DNA of 64,000 bases from Gracilariopsis chorda (taxonomy: Eukaryota > Rhodophyta > Florideophyceae > Gracilariales > Gracilariaceae): the NCBI GenBank assembly GCA_003194525.1, contig NBIV01000306.1, positions 1 to 64,000 of the forward strand. Direction: 5' to 3'. The notes under the pieces were generated by a model. It did no database searches and had not been told where the DNA came from. It was given only the letters and a program-made list of their open reading frames with translations. Shown one piece after another: positions 11,064 to 22,729 of this stretch (its first letter is position 1; each line of letters starts with the position of its first letter). Position numbers and translations under genes: made by a program.

Positions 11064-14000
11064 TTGCTTGCCAGGACAAGAGAGTCTGGTCATGAATTGT
11101 CTCTTGATGAGGACTACAATCAAAGTCCCGAATCTGGAACAGTCTTGTCAACACCAAACCATTGCATTCCCACGGCTGTTCAATTTCCACCACAACAGTT
11201 AAGTTTAACCGATGATCTGCAAACAGTACAAGTTGTAGATGCAAATACTGTTAAGGCAGTTTCAAGAACTGCAAATCTTTCAAACCAAGTCAACATTATG
11301 CTTTCCTACAACTCAGCAGGTGAGGATAGTGACAGTGTCTATAACCCTGAGAACGAACAAGCGGAAACCCATGATTCAGATAATTCAGCAGACCGTTCTC
11401 TATACTCTGATCAACATAACACCGTTACTGAAGAAGAAATTCGACAGCTGCATACCGAAGGTTTCACTGACAACCAGCAAACAGTACATATATCTACCCT
11501 ATCCAATGTCCTTGATGCAATACAGATTGTAATTGAAGATGTGTGGTCGTCTTTGTTCAACGGAGACGGTGAAACTATAATAGACGACAGCATTGACTCT
11601 ATTCCATATTCCGAACAACATCATGAGACAAACGGTTATTTGAACAACAGAACCTGAGGGCACTTGGAAGGTCTCGAAGATTGGGAGTACGCTTCACCTT
11701 TTCAATCTTTGAAAATTGATGTTGACGGTATCAATGAATCACTTAGCAAGCGTTTCCATTCAGAAGCAAATCAAATATTAGAACGCATGAAACGAGAAGT
11801 TGAGGAGCAAATCGGTGTATGAAACTTAATAACGCAGACAAACTTATCAAGAATAAGTGTATTGGACGTGTTTCTTCCAGAATATGTTATGCTGAAAGTT
11901 GTTTCAAATTTAAATCGTGTTCTGAAACAAAGAAGACAGAAAGTAACGACAACTTTGGAGTTCAAAGTAGTTCTGATACTCCATGTATTGTCAGCATCCT
12001 ACTCCTAGTCAGTAAGTGCCATAACGGCCAAGAGAAACAAAGATTTCTTCTTTCAAATGGGAATTACCGGTGAAAGCTATGCAGAGATATGGGGGCATTG
12101 TCTTGTACTGTGGGTCGGAGACAGCGGGTGGAAAAGTTTGGAGACGGATGAAATAACTTTCCGCAACGGTCCAACGCAATGATTACTGAACTGGAAGATG
12201 AATTGGGTGCAGCGAATAGACTTTATCTGTACGTACCTGGGTTGACAATATTCTGTTTAGACGATGACCACCAAAGACTACGATCCGGAGCAGTTGCACA
12301 ATCGACCATGATGTCTCACGTTAATAATCCGCAAAAGGCTTTAGGTGCGGTCGACTACGCCATGTGCTTCGCTCTGAATCCGGTGTTTTTAGCCAGTCAC
12401 TATTCGAGACCTGGTGAGAAAATCAATAACGTTTGGGAACGTTTGGTTAGGCTGATACAAGAAGTGCCTACCCCAGGACCCGTGCGACCAATGACTGATG
12501 CTTTGTTTGCTTCCGATAGAGATTATAATGGAAAGAGCACTGTTGATTATATTACCAATCGTATTGGAGCGACTGGAATTGGCACTTGCAAGCGTAGTCT
12601 GGATTACTCTTTCGGTTTTGGTCATGGGGCAATTCGAAAACGTCACAAAGGCGTTATGGTGAGCGAATCAGGTTGCCGCGCAGTCTATAGCGCCAAGAAG
12701 AAGACTAAGACCATAACAGGACGAAAATTTGAGGCCATTGTTTATCGCGAAAGTGTGAGTGGCCCCATTGCTGCTGTGTACCATAACAACGATCGTTTGT
12801 TCTCCGCAGAACATTTTACTATCATTCCGAAAGCTGGCTACGAAGGAGTAAGGACCGAAGTTGGTAAGGAGCTTTTTCATTTGATTTATGACAGCTCTGT
12901 GACGGAAAATGATACACACAGCACCAACAGTGGATGTCTTGGCACGACCTCAATTGCTAGTTTGAAGGTCATGCAAGCGTCATCAGGCACTGTAGAAATC
13001 ACGCTTCTTCAGTCAGAAGATCCAGGTTGGTTCTTATGTCGTGCCTTTCAGTACACTTCCTGCACGACACAGACGTTTCTCCGTGCTTTGGCAGAGAACC
13101 ATGAAGAATACGTTGAAGCGCTTTCGTTTCTCATAAGTGGGAAACAGATTGATCATAGGCCGCTAACGTTTCCACAGGATGCAAATGGCACAAAGCAGAG
13201 TTTAATGTCTAAGTTAGTTCTAATAAGTCACTCTCTGAATATGAAGCTGAACTCGAACCCCACGTTAGATCAACGAGAACATGCTGTGTCTTATTTAATG
13301 GCAGCAACTGCCACTAGTCTGCAAACGAAGACAAAAAATGAGATCCTTTCCCTTCTTTGTGCTGTAGGTCACCGACAGCCCCACTCTCTCCTCAAGAGAC
13401 AGCTTATTGAGAAAGCTTTGGAATTGAAAACGTCTGTGAAGAACAACACTGTGGAGGTGTCTATACGAGCAACGCAAGAACTCACGGAGTCGCAAAGGAT
13501 GGATACAAAAATAAATGAGCTTCTAAACTCCCTGTACAAGGCTTCCATAGCGTCATGAGTGATGAAGCTCCTTGTAAGCACAGTTGGGATGAAAGAGGGC
13601 AATATCAAGGAGTCTCAGGTTTTGAAGGCTTTGCCGTCATTCTTTGAAAAACATGATGTCATTGGGGGTACTGAGTTTGATACGCGGAACTTCTCGTATA
13701 CCAAGCACAGTTTCAAAGTCGAACCCATTCGCACCACTGGTCTGTTATCTTCTAAGAGGGATCTGATGATGTCCGACAGTCCGGATGGTATTTTATGTTT
13801 TGCTACTCATCAAGGGAAAATGCAGGTATGTGCTGTAAATATCAGAACCATGACTTCTCTAAACACAATTGGTGCTGCACGCCAAAGACGACACAACTAT
13901 GCTCCACTAACTTATCTGAAGAATGCCGGGCTGAAGGAAACCTCTATTAAGCAATTTCATGAGCTTGTCCCGTCGAGCAAATACCGGAAACAATGTTTGC

Positions 14001-15046
14001 ACCATTCCGTTTGCTTGAATCGGAGTCATGATGTTTTCATACAGGCCAAGGGGAGCAATTGTGGTGTTGAAGAAGCGATATATGTTACAATTTTGCACTT
14101 TCATTCGCGTTTAGTGAATAACTACAGCTACCTCTTGTCTGCCGTTCGCGTAAGAGCATTTCAATGGGTTGGAAAAGATTCTTCAGACATACCAAAAGTA
14201 CATGACACTTTGTTGCAAATGTCGTACGCCTCTGATCTTCACTCTTTCGCTTCCTATTACGGACTGAGCCACGCTTATCTTTCACTTTCTTTACGTTATG
14301 GAACCCTTCCTCCCGCGCGAATGATACTTCCAACGACGTTTGTGTATTGGAATTACCTCAAAGAGAGCATTGACCAGTTTAGCAGGGCGATGACTCACTT
14401 GCGTTGCACGAACATGGGTGAAAATTCTATTTTGAGCATCATTGGTCCCCTGTTATGCGCTCAAGTTAATAATGCAGCTGTGGTTCATCGATTTTCTCTT
14501 GCGCATAAGAAGGAACATCTCCCAAAGAGTTATGACGAAACCAGTGACAAAGGCTACAGGCAGCTCCGAAAGAACGTTTCCAAATGCTCTTCATTTGCAG
14601 ATTATGCGCGGAAGCTGGCTAAGGAGTACGTTGAAGTAGCAGAAGCAAGCAAAAGAACGGCAACATCAGCGAGTAATAACGGAAATGCCTATGTCCTGAT
14701 GTTGAACCCTGTGGCTTTTGTCGAAGAACCAATGTATCGTCGTGACATGGCCGAGAAATACAACCGTGATAAAGATAGAAAACGAAGGTTTGGAAATATG
14801 TCTCTACATTACAAAGTCAAATGGAAAGAAATCTACTGCGCACTTTGCTCTTACAGTCACACAATCAAAAAGAATGGGAAAACGTACAGGAAGAAAGGAG
14901 GAGCGCAACAGAAACAGTGGTGTTGCATATGTAGGCAGGCAATATGTTCACAATGCTGGGATGCATGGCACACGGATAAGATACTCAAGAGAGCACAGAT
15001 TACGAATGACGAAATTGAGAAACTACGGAGAGAGGCAAACCAGTAG
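11064..15046 (+). pseudogene. piggyBac-like DDE transposase, interrupted
   Basis: One long coding region of about 1,320 codons with several breaks. 11064-11657 is an acidic, Ser/Asp/Gln-rich N-terminus without a clear ATG. 11658-12175 continues in the same frame through TGA and TAG stops and holds DVFLPEYVMLKVVSNLNRVL, typical of the start of piggyBac cores. A shift near 12175 leads to 12179-13558, with FCLDDDHQRLRS (first acidic site), NPQKALGAVDYAMCFALN and TDALFASDRDYNG followed by GATGIGTCKRS (second site). An in-frame TGA at 13556-13558 separates it from 13559-15046, which ends in a cysteine finger (CALC..., CCICRQAICSQCWDAWH), as in piggyBac C-termini. The stop at 15044-15046 lies about 110 bp before the Helitron insertion. 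The family call is from layout and motifs only; the breaks are visible. Confidence 0.6.
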
Positions 15047-15159
15047 CGGTCAGATGATGATGTGAACATAATGATCGTATGATATGCCCGTCGTCGTATT
15101 GCAGAACAAGAAACGAACGATTCATTAATTACCAATCTTTACTACCTTGGCGTCATGTA

Positions 15160-15629
15160 CAAGTGGAAACGGTGTTCGGCCGTGGGCGGCGCTGCGCGCC
15201 GCGTTGGTTTTGTAGCTTTGTGTATTTAGTAGCGTTCGGAGGCTCTCCGAGCACTTTGCTCGCTTGCGCTCGCAATAGCGCTCGTAGAACCAAGGGGCGC
15301 CGCGGCGCGGAGAGTATGTGGAGCCGTAGGGGTTTGTGTTTAGGTGCCTAAATTGACTGCAGTGCCATCCAATGATAAGAAAGCGCGACACTTTGCTTTG
15401 TGTAACTGGGTGGCACTGCAGTCATTATGGGAGTGCCAGCCAGTAAGCAGGAAGCTTTGCTGCTGCTGCTGCTGCTGAATTTTTTAAGTCGTAGGGAGGC
15501 GTTGCGCCAAATGGCAGTTTTGCATGCTCGTAGAGGGGCATACAGAGCGGTTTATTGGCGCACCGCCTCCCATCAATCAACAACACCCCCCTCATACATG
15601 TGTAAATCATTAAGAGTGGGGTGTTGAGA
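15160..15629 (-). mobile_element. Helitron unit U1, non-autonomous
   Basis: First member of the array on the minus strand: 5'-TCTCAACACCCC at 15629, 3' hairpin near 15166-15181 and CCACTTG ending at 15160. The base outside the 3' end is T and the base before the 5' end is A. It contains a CTG run, the inverted repeat GGAGGCG..CGCC..., a 14-bp GGCACTGCAGTCA-type palindrome region, and a GC-rich stretch near the 3' end. No coding function. Confidence 0.7.
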
Positions 15630-16064
15630 TGCATTTGGCACTGAGCCAGTGCAGTATATACGTCTGTTGCAGGCATGTCTGCAATGAAACTTCAGTATAC
15701 ACTGCACTGGCGCAGTGCAATTTGCCACGTGTTGGAATGCAATGCACTGGCGCAGTGCAATTTGCCACGTGTCGGAATGAACCGCTGGGTTTCTGCTGCT
15801 GAGTGGCTGGCACTACAATTTGATTGTATTGCAAGCCATTCAGCAGCCATTGCACAGTCAACATGCAGCAGCAGCAGCAGCTAATTAACTGAACACTTTG
15901 CTGCTGCTGCTGCTGCTGAATTTTTTAAATGGTAGGGAGGCATTTCGCCAAATGGGCGATTTGCATGGGCAAATGGGGGCGTGCAAGAGGATTTTGTGGC
16001 GCAACGCCTCCATTCAATCAAGAACACCCCCCTCATAGAGAAACAAATACTTATGATGGAGAGA
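15630..16064 (-). mobile_element. Helitron-like unit U2
   Basis: Starts (minus strand) TCTCTCCATC at 16064, directly against the 3' end of H1. It shares its 5' half with U4 and U5, but its 3' half (TGCACTGGCGCAGTGC palindromes, ending CCAAATGCA) only with U3. So the 5' and 3' halves of these short units are exchanged as modules. Confidence 0.6.
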
Positions 16065-16211
16065 CAAGAGGAGGCAGCCTTCGGCCGCGGGCGGCGCTGC
16101 GCGCCGCGGTGGAGGAGTGATAAACAGCGGTGAGGAAAAAAGAGGGTGGAGAAAGCAAAAGCAGAAAAGCAAGTAGTTTAATTCAATGAAAGAAGAATGC
16201 AAGAGATATGA

Positions 16212-19200
16212 TTACGGTTGTGGAGGGATGCAGAACTGAATAGCTTCAGGCAGCACTGGGTTGGCGATGGTAACAGGCATGGGATGAATTGTGTGCGCAT
16301 TCGCGGGTGTAAGCTGCGGATCATGCAGGAGCAGCACATGGTCGTTCCTTCGAACGCGCGACAATGCGACATACAACAGACCTGCGCAGAAGAAGTTGGA
16401 TCTTACATCCACAACCAAGCCATCCAAGGTTTTTCCCTGTCCTTTGTGAACTGTAGCTGCAAACGCATGACGAATAGGGAACTGCCTTCGAATCATGCGA
16501 ATGTCTGCGAAAGAAAACTCGAAGTCGATACGATGCAGGAGCTGTCGTTCCAGTACCTGTCCGTTCTCGTCGAATCGAGCCACCTGCATCGTAAAATGAT
16601 CGACACGCACGACTACGAACAGCTTTCCGTTGACCACAGCCGGATGCAACACGTTCCGAATGACCATAACTGGCACACCAATCTTCAAATCCAACTTATG
16701 AGGAGGTACACCAGTAGGTGCATACTGATAGGCAAACTCGGGAACAAAGGTATTGGTGACGTCAGGCTCTGAGTTTGGTACACCGTCAGGTTGTACCGTC
16801 GTAGCTGACGGAAGAGTGAAGCGTTCACCAGGAAACAGATCCAGCGCTGCCGCATTGTGTTCATCGACCAACTGATTTGTGGAGGCAATGAGCATTTTGC
16901 TGAGATCCACATCCTCCTTGCGTCGTGTTGTGAGCAACTTCCACAGGAATTGGTAGGCAGTTTGCATGCCACCGGTAGATCTGAGTGGTATTGGAGCGTT
17001 GTTGGATATAGTGTTTCGTGCTATGGAACGTAACAGCCACGCAAATGCCGGATCATCGGCTTGGCGTAGTTGTTCCGTGAGGTACAGCACTTGAACCGAG
17101 CACAATGTCCACAGATCACTCTTCCACGGCAATTCGTTGAGAATGTTTGTGTAAACTCGTCTCACATTTCCACTTGGCTCGGCCTCCATGTACACCTGCG
17201 GCACCACTGGAAGCAGCTGGGAGTAGTCGCCGGATAGAACGATGGTCAAGCCCCCAAACGGAGGCGGGTTTTCCATTCCACTGCAGCGAAGATCTTTGAG
17301 CAACGCATCCATGAGTTCGAAGAGCTTTCGTGAGAGCATGGACGCTTCATCCAAGACGAGCAGTTGTATTTCACGTAGCAGTTCTGCACGTTGAGATCGG
17401 GGACCGTACTTTGACAAAGTGGCGGTAGTGCTGCTTGTGCTGTCCCTATCAGCTACACCCTGTCTGAGCAGGCTATGTAAAGTGCGGCCACCTTTGTACA
17501 ACGAAGCTGCAATGCCTGTTGTAGCAGTCATTTCAGCAAGCATTCCTTCCGACTCAACGATATCACGAAGGAGGTTGAGCACGTATGTCTTTCCAGTTCC
17601 TGCGGATCCTTGCACAAAGACCACGTTTCCAGGAGTGTTTGTTCGCTCCTGCAGCGATTGTCGTTGTTGCAATGCGTAAATGACGGTGTCAATGACTTGT
17701 CTTTGGCGAGGTTTTAAGGTGGCGTACCTTGACTGCAAAGTTGACGAATTTCGCACCACTCGTGCGTCTCGAGTTGTTGTAGCTCGATTCGCCTCAGTCA
17801 ATGCTGAATGATCCTGCTGTAGGTGTTGGGAGAAGAAGCTGTGATCGCGAAGAAGTCGTCCTCCGTGCCGGTCTGAGATTTCCACCACACGTCGATACAT
17901 TTCTTGCTTTCGTTGCTGCTCATCTCCTGTATGTATGTCGCTACATAGTGCCTCCCAGTTTTCGACGGCCATTTTTTCTGGGTCTGCGCCTTGTTGGTAT
18001 AGTGTAACAACCAGACGTCGTAGCTCTGAGGGCGTGCTGTATATCTGCACTGCTTCTTGGAATGCAATATCAAACTCGGATCCGTCCGCGAGCAGTCCGC
18101 TTACAATCGCAGTTTCACGATACGTTCCATACTGCTGTCCGTCGAAAGTCCTTGCGTCTTCATAAGAGCTCGAGCCGTGATTCATGAGCAGCAAGCGCAG
18201 AGCAAAGAGCTCAATGTCCGACGGTGAAACACCTCTGATCCTTGCGACGCACTGCTCGTCGTCCGTGCGCTCTACCACGTACATGGGCGGATCGCAGTCG
18301 TCTGTGGGCACCTGAGTGCTGTCTCCGTCGTATTGGTTAAGCACGCGGGCTGGAAGCGTGCGATACAATAGCACTTTTTCAAAGTACGAAAGGTAGTCGA
18401 GGTTCGCGTATGCTTCGGGCCTTGCAAAGTATCTCTCCAGTGTAGACGGCTGTGATGCAGAAAACAGCTGGTTTGGACCTCTCAGCAGAAATGTGCGCTC
18501 TCCTTCCAAGTGAATGGCCAGTCGCTCTACTTTTGGTACGATGTGAACATGTCGAAACTCGAAAAGTCTCCAAGCTGCATTGACGGCGCCCACCACACGC
18601 GCTCGCATGTATGCAAGAATGTCGTTCTGCACCTGTGGCTCTTGTTGCTGCTCATTGTGTGTGCCTGTCTCATTAGCATCACTCACATTGAGCACCACCT
18701 CCTGAGATTTGGGCTGCTTAAACGCGTACTTCATCGGATAAGGCACTGCGCCCCCTCCTTGCGTGCGTTCTACGTTGATATGAGAGCGGTACTTCTTGGT
18801 CAGAGTTGGGTTGTACGGCACAATCTGGAGGTCTTCTTGCCTTCTTTTGCGGTAAATAATGCGATTCGTGCCTTCTTCAATGTACGTCTCCGGCACAATC
18901 ATATTGCTGTCGTATCCAAACTTGCACCGCCCAGCGCGAGTCCGGCAATAGGTGGAGTGGCGGTGCCTGTGCATGGAACGAATGAGAGCACGCAACGCGT
19001 CGTCTTCGCCTGGAATTGGAAGTTCTGCACGAATGAGCTCGTCGATCACATCAACGTCTTCAATCACGCCTCCTTCGAGCCACACGAGCATGTGGTGATG
19101 AGGCACATTGCGCTCTTGAAACTCGAGCTTTGATGCAAGCCCCAGGCACTTCAGTCCAAAGATCTGCTCCGAGTTCTTCTCCAAATCCTTCATGAAGTCG

Positions 19201-21197
19201 TTTGCGTACTGGTTGTACACCATTACAATCAGATCCGGTCGGTCAAACGGTCGAGGGCGGTTACTTTGTGCCGTAAATGCGCCAAGATTGGTGGTGTCCA
19301 TCCCAAGACGCTGGATGTCCTCTCGCCAGATGTTCATGGTGATTGTAATGAACAGAGAAGGCGGTCCTCTCCGCGCCACGATCGCCTGTACATCCATGCG
19401 CTTGTTCTTCCAGTATGCTGCTGAGTTGACCGAGTCATCGGGCAGAAAGAGGCGTCCCATTAGCACCAACTGGGATTGTGGCACGTGACCGGTTTGCTGT
19501 TGTGCTTGCTGCATTTCTTGCTCTTGTACAATGCGTGCCCGTTGTTCTCTTTCCAGGAAACGCAGTCGCATGTCCTCAATGTTTGTGTGGGTGCGAAGCA
19601 TCCCGATCTGCATCAACGGTCCACTGTTCAGAAGGATGTTGTCTGAATACAGTCGTCTCTTCGCGTTCTCAGCCCAGGTGAGCTTTCGGAGCTTCCACTC
19701 GTTGACGCTGAGACCTGAGATTTCCTGTGTTGAGGTCTTTGCCTCCAGAAACACGCCGATTTCAAACGGTTCGTGCTGATCTCCGTACGGGTAGAGAAGA
19801 GGAAAAGTGCCTTTCTCTGCCATTTTGGATGCCGGTTTCAGAAGGCGGTACCGCACTTGCGCATTGTTTGCGGCATTAGCAGTCGCCCCACCTCCAGCAT
19901 TAGCAGCAGCAGCAGCCGTTACTATGGCGTGCTCTTCTGTTACGGTTCCTTCTACCAAGCGCAGTACTTGAGACTCCACTCGGTACAGGCCAGTCGGATC
20001 CACGACGAGCGTTCTCATCATGGTTGGCCCCCCACCAGGAGCATCTTCAGGGAGAGGCCCAGCACCTACGTGAGGAGCACTGACTATGGCACTTCGGGTT
20101 CCTTCGTAACCACGTACGACTACTCCCTCTTCTGCTGCATGCATGCTGATATCGACGGCGGTATCTGCATTTTGTTGTTGTTGTTGCGTGCTAAGCATGG
20201 ATCGGTACCGCTCACGCACCACGTCTGGCTTCGGCTGGATCACATCGCACAACTTGGGCACGATGTCTCGTACGTTGATATCTTGAATGAACGCACGCAA
20301 CTTGGCCCGCGTATAGTGAGAGGGATCCAAGGAAGGCGGACCAGTACCCCACAGGAAGCTGTGGCGCGTGTTGTTCTGGTTCTGCGTGGGCAGAGAGAGA
20401 GCTGCGTTTCCCTCAAGTCTCAGAAAGGAGGGACCGCCTCCCGTCACATAAGACATGTCCATGAACGCTTGCGTCGTAGCGAAGAGCGTATTCAAGTTGA
20501 GAAAATGGCTGTGGAAGGCTCTCAGACTATAAAGACTGCGAACCAACTCGTTGCTATGCCTTCTGCGGAACGTGACGCCCCACCCTGACATTCTTTTCAT
20601 TCCACAGCACACTCCATTGGTCTCTTTGCCAAGCAAAACGCATCCGCAGTACTTGCAGCTATTAATTTTCAATGTCCAGTCCCGGTACGGGCAGGAGGAG
20701 AGCGTGTGTGCGTGCTCGCCGCATCTTCCGCATCGCCTTTGACCTGCAGTGGGAAGCGTCTCAAACTCCGGCACGCTTTCACGGATGGCCGGATCATTCC
20801 TCGCCTGAGCTGCCACGGAATCCCACGCATAGTACACGCGATAGAGTCCTCGATCAGGACGCCCAGCACAGTGCATGACCGTCGTATCAAGCTGTTGCTG
20901 TGGCTGATGCTGCGGCTGGTGTGAGGGAGCCGGTGTGATCTCATCCGCTTCCACCTCCATCGGAATGGACATCTGTTGTTCTTCCTGTTCAGCTTGTGGC
21001 AACGCAGGCTGCGGCGGCGGGTGTGAGGGAGCCGGGGTGGTCTCATCCTCTTCCACTTCCATCGGGACTGGCATCTGTTCTTCCTCTTGTTCAGCTTGTG
21101 GCAGAGCAGGCTGCTGTGGTGGCGGTGGCTGTGGAGGAGCAGGGATGATCTCATCCTCTTCCAATTCCATCGCAATAGGCATCTGTTCTGCAGGCAT
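16212..21197 (-). CDS. Helitron RepHel transposase, open over 1,661 codons
   Basis: Rolling-circle replication initiator fused to a PIF1-type DNA helicase; it nicks one strand at the element ends and drives rolling-circle transposition in the nucleus. Domains in order: three acidic/Pro-Gln repeats of about 38 residues (1-110); a cysteine cluster (about 150-205; CGRCGEHAH, CKYCGC, CCGMKR); Helitron_like_N (about 240-640); Rep nuclease with the HUH site VPHHHMLVWLEGG near 699 and the paired tyrosines of YPMKYAFK near 821; helicase with Walker A GSAGTGKTY near 1195 and Walker B LLVLDEASML near 1282; and a C-terminal HKGQGKT..VALSRVRR block. Nothing is missing. The second residue of the tyrosine motif region reads YPMKY where H0 and H2 have YLMKY. 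The ATG at 21197 may not be the true start (see the upstream frame). Confidence 0.92.
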   Translation of the reverse strand: MPAEQMPIAMELEEDEIIPAPPQPPPPQQPALPQAEQEEEQMPVPMEVEEDETTPAPSHPPPQPALPQAEQEEQQMSIPMEVEADEITPAPSHQPQHQPQQQLDTTVMHCAGRPDRGLYRVYYAWDSVAAQARNDPAIRESVPEFETLPTAGQRRCGRCGEHAHTLSSCPYRDWTLKINSCKYCGCVLLGKETNGVCCGMKRMSGWGVTFRRRHSNELVRSLYSLRAFHSHFLNLNTLFATTQAFMDMSYVTGGGPSFLRLEGNAALSLPTQNQNNTRHSFLWGTGPPSLDPSHYTRAKLRAFIQDINVRDIVPKLCDVIQPKPDVVRERYRSMLSTQQQQQNADTAVDISMHAAEEGVVVRGYEGTRSAIVSAPHVGAGPLPEDAPGGGPTMMRTLVVDPTGLYRVESQVLRLVEGTVTEEHAIVTAAAAANAGGGATANAANNAQVRYRLLKPASKMAEKGTFPLLYPYGDQHEPFEIGVFLEAKTSTQEISGLSVNEWKLRKLTWAENAKRRLYSDNILLNSGPLMQIGMLRTHTNIEDMRLRFLEREQRARIVQEQEMQQAQQQTGHVPQSQLVLMGRLFLPDDSVNSAAYWKNKRMDVQAIVARRGPPSLFITITMNIWREDIQRLGMDTTNLGAFTAQSNRPRPFDRPDLIVMVYNQYANDFMKDLEKNSEQIFGLKCLGLASKLEFQERNVPHHHMLVWLEGGVIEDVDVIDELIRAELPIPGEDDALRALIRSMHRHRHSTYCRTRAGRCKFGYDSNMIVPETYIEEGTNRIIYRKRRQEDLQIVPYNPTLTKKYRSHINVERTQGGGAVPYPMKYAFKQPKSQEVVLNVSDANETGTHNEQQQEPQVQNDILAYMRARVVGAVNAAWRLFEFRHVHIVPKVERLAIHLEGERTFLLRGPNQLFSASQPSTLERYFARPEAYANLDYLSYFEKVLLYRTLPARVLNQYDGDSTQVPTDDCDPPMYVVERTDDEQCVARIRGVSPSDIELFALRLLLMNHGSSSYEDARTFDGQQYGTYRETAIVSGLLADGSEFDIAFQEAVQIYSTPSELRRLVVTLYQQGADPEKMAVENWEALCSDIHTGDEQQRKQEMYRRVVEISDRHGGRLLRDHSFFSQHLQQDHSALTEANRATTTRDARVVRNSSTLQSRYATLKPRQRQVIDTVIYALQQRQSLQERTNTPGNVVFVQGSAGTGKTYVLNLLRDIVESEGMLAEMTATTGIAASLYKGGRTLHSLLRQGVADRDSTSSTTATLSKYGPRSQRAELLREIQLLVLDEASMLSRKLFELMDALLKDLRCSGMENPPPFGGLTIVLSGDYSQLLPVVPQVYMEAEPSGNVRRVYTNILNELPWKSDLWTLCSVQVLYLTEQLRQADDPAFAWLLRSIARNTISNNAPIPLRSTGGMQTAYQFLWKLLTTRRKEDVDLSKMLIASTNQLVDEHNAAALDLFPGERFTLPSATTVQPDGVPNSEPDVTNTFVPEFAYQYAPTGVPPHKLDLKIGVPVMVIRNVLHPAVVNGKLFVVVRVDHFTMQVARFDENGQVLERQLLHRIDFEFSFADIRMIRRQFPIRHAFAATVHKGQGKTLDGLVVDVRSNFFCAGLLYVALSRVRRNDHVLLLHDPQLTPANAHTIHPMPVTIANPVLPEAIQFCIPPQP

Positions 21198-21208
21198 CGG
21201 TGGGAGAA

Positions 21209-21636
21209 GGGGGGGGCATCGGAGGCGGTGGAATGTGACTTGGAAGGCCTCTCAAAAACTCCAGAAATCCAGGAAGTGGGCACAGTGTCGGTAGATCTGT
21301 GGCAGTGGACTCACTGGCTCCAGCGGCGCTTGTGCTAACTGCTGCTGCAACCGAAGTAGGTGCAGGAGTAATTTCGTCTTCTTCAACCGCTGGAACAATA
21401 GGTCCTTGAACGTGTGCTCCACCCTCATTTACTCTCAACTCATCTGGAGCTGGAAGAGCTGGTGCTCTTCGGGGTCTTCCAGCTCCTGCCCGTGCTCCAC
21501 CACTGCCGACGCGACGACCACCAGCGTTTTGCCTTGCACCGCCTGCGTTCAACCTGGCACCTCCAGAATTGTCTCTGGCACCTCCTGAGTTAGATCGGAC
21601 GCCACCATAGTTTAGACGTCGCCTTCCTCTCGTCAT
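21209..21636 (-). CDS. GGAR-repeat frame upstream of RepHel, probable N-terminus
   Basis: An ATG at 21636 opens a frame with about seven GGAR-like hexapeptide repeats (RLNAGGARQNAGG), then a Pro/Ala linker, an EEDEITPAP acidic block like those at the start of RepHel, and a proline run. The frame runs into an eight-C tract (minus strand of 21209-21216). With seven C the reading would pass straight into the RepHel frame a few codons before its ATG at 21197. So either one extra C inactivates the full-length form, a frameshift is used, or this is a separate short protein (the unshifted frame stops at 21151). RGG/GAR-like repeats usually bind nucleic acid. Confidence 0.55.
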
Positions 21637-22296
21637 TTCAATTTACCAGAAAAAGGAAAAAAAATAATTCTATGTTTTTGTAAACCGTTAAAAAATTTGC
21701 CAGAGTTCCAGAATAATTTCCAATATACCACAAAGTTGAAAGTGAAAAACTGGTTGCAGTTTGTTGCTTTGCACCCACCGGGCCTAGTGGCATGCAGCAA
21801 TTAAAAAAACAAATTGCTGCAAGGCTTATATTTACCCGATGCAGTCGTGCACAGCACAGGGACTCTCGACACACTCCTGTTGGATTATGACGGGCGGAGT
21901 GTGCCCAGCCGGTTTTCAAGCCGTTTGATGTTTAACCCGCGTCCGGTTGTAAGGATTGGTCTGCCTTTACTCACACACCGAAGTGTGCTTTCCGGCCCCA
22001 AGAGGTACGACACGGCGGCCGGCCCGGACCCTGCACAGCAAGCTGGTATTAGGTCCAGTAAACCCTCAGACTTCCTGATCGCCGTCAAACGACCAGTATA
22101 CCACAGAGGAGCACCTGACTTTTCCCAGATCCGTGGTACTTAGTGGGTTACTCTTGTGGCGACCTGCACACGAGCTCGGCCTTGCCTAGGTCCCAGGCCA
22201 GCAAACAGTGCCCAAAGTAGCCAAAGGTTACGACACTGCGCTATTGGCCAAGCCCGAATGGGATGCAAAAAAAGTGGTTAGGGTCAGCAAGCAAGA

Positions 22297-22729
22297 TGCA
22301 TTTGGCACTGCGCCAGTGCAGTATATACGTCTGTTGCAGGCAGGTCTGCAATGAAACTTCAGTATACACTGCACTGGCGCAGTGCAATTTGCCACGTGTT
22401 GGAATGCACTGCACTGGCGCATGCAATTTGCCACGTGTCGGAATGAACCGCTGGGTTTTTGCTGCTGAGTGGCTGGCACTACAATTTGATTGTATTACAA
22501 GCCATTCAGCAGCCATTGCACAGTCAACATGCAGCAGTAGCAGCTAATTAACTGAACACTTTGCTGCTGCTGCTGAATTTTTTAAATGGTAGGGAGGCGT
22601 TGCGCCAAATGGGCATTTTGCATGCGCAAACGGGGGCGTGCAAAGCGAATTTGTGGCGCAACGCCTCCCGTCAGTCAACAACACCCCCCTCATACATGTG
22701 TATATCATTAAGAGTGGGGGGTGTTGAGA
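22297..22729 (-). mobile_element. Helitron-like unit U3
   Basis: Minus-strand 5'-TCTCAACACCCCCC at 22729; 3' half as in U2 with TGCACTGGCGCAGTGC palindromes, ending AAATGCA at 22297. Lies flush against U4 and H1. No gene. Confidence 0.6.

Larger units (their letters stand above)
16065..22296 (-). mobile_element. Helitron H1, putatively autonomous
   Basis: On the minus strand it ends with a GCGGCC-GAA-GGC hairpin and CTCCTCTTG at 16065. The 3' end lies flush against the 5' end of U2. The 5' end is placed at 22296 (TCTTGC after an A) because U3 ends there with the same AAATGCA that precedes U1; this boundary is less certain. Inside are the RepHel gene and an upstream frame. 21640-22290 is a non-coding leader with a few palindromic stretches. 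Confidence 0.65.

Noticed and set aside
15455-15480. CTG/CAG runs (also at 15899, 22563, 23028, 23492) as possible coding repeats
   Set aside because: They sit at the same position in each non-autonomous Helitron unit, in different frames; they are microsatellites of the element.
18510-20588. Long plus-strand frames opposite the H1 RepHel gene (and minus-strand ones opposite H2)
   Set aside because: They mirror the RepHel codons on the other strand and have no motif of their own.
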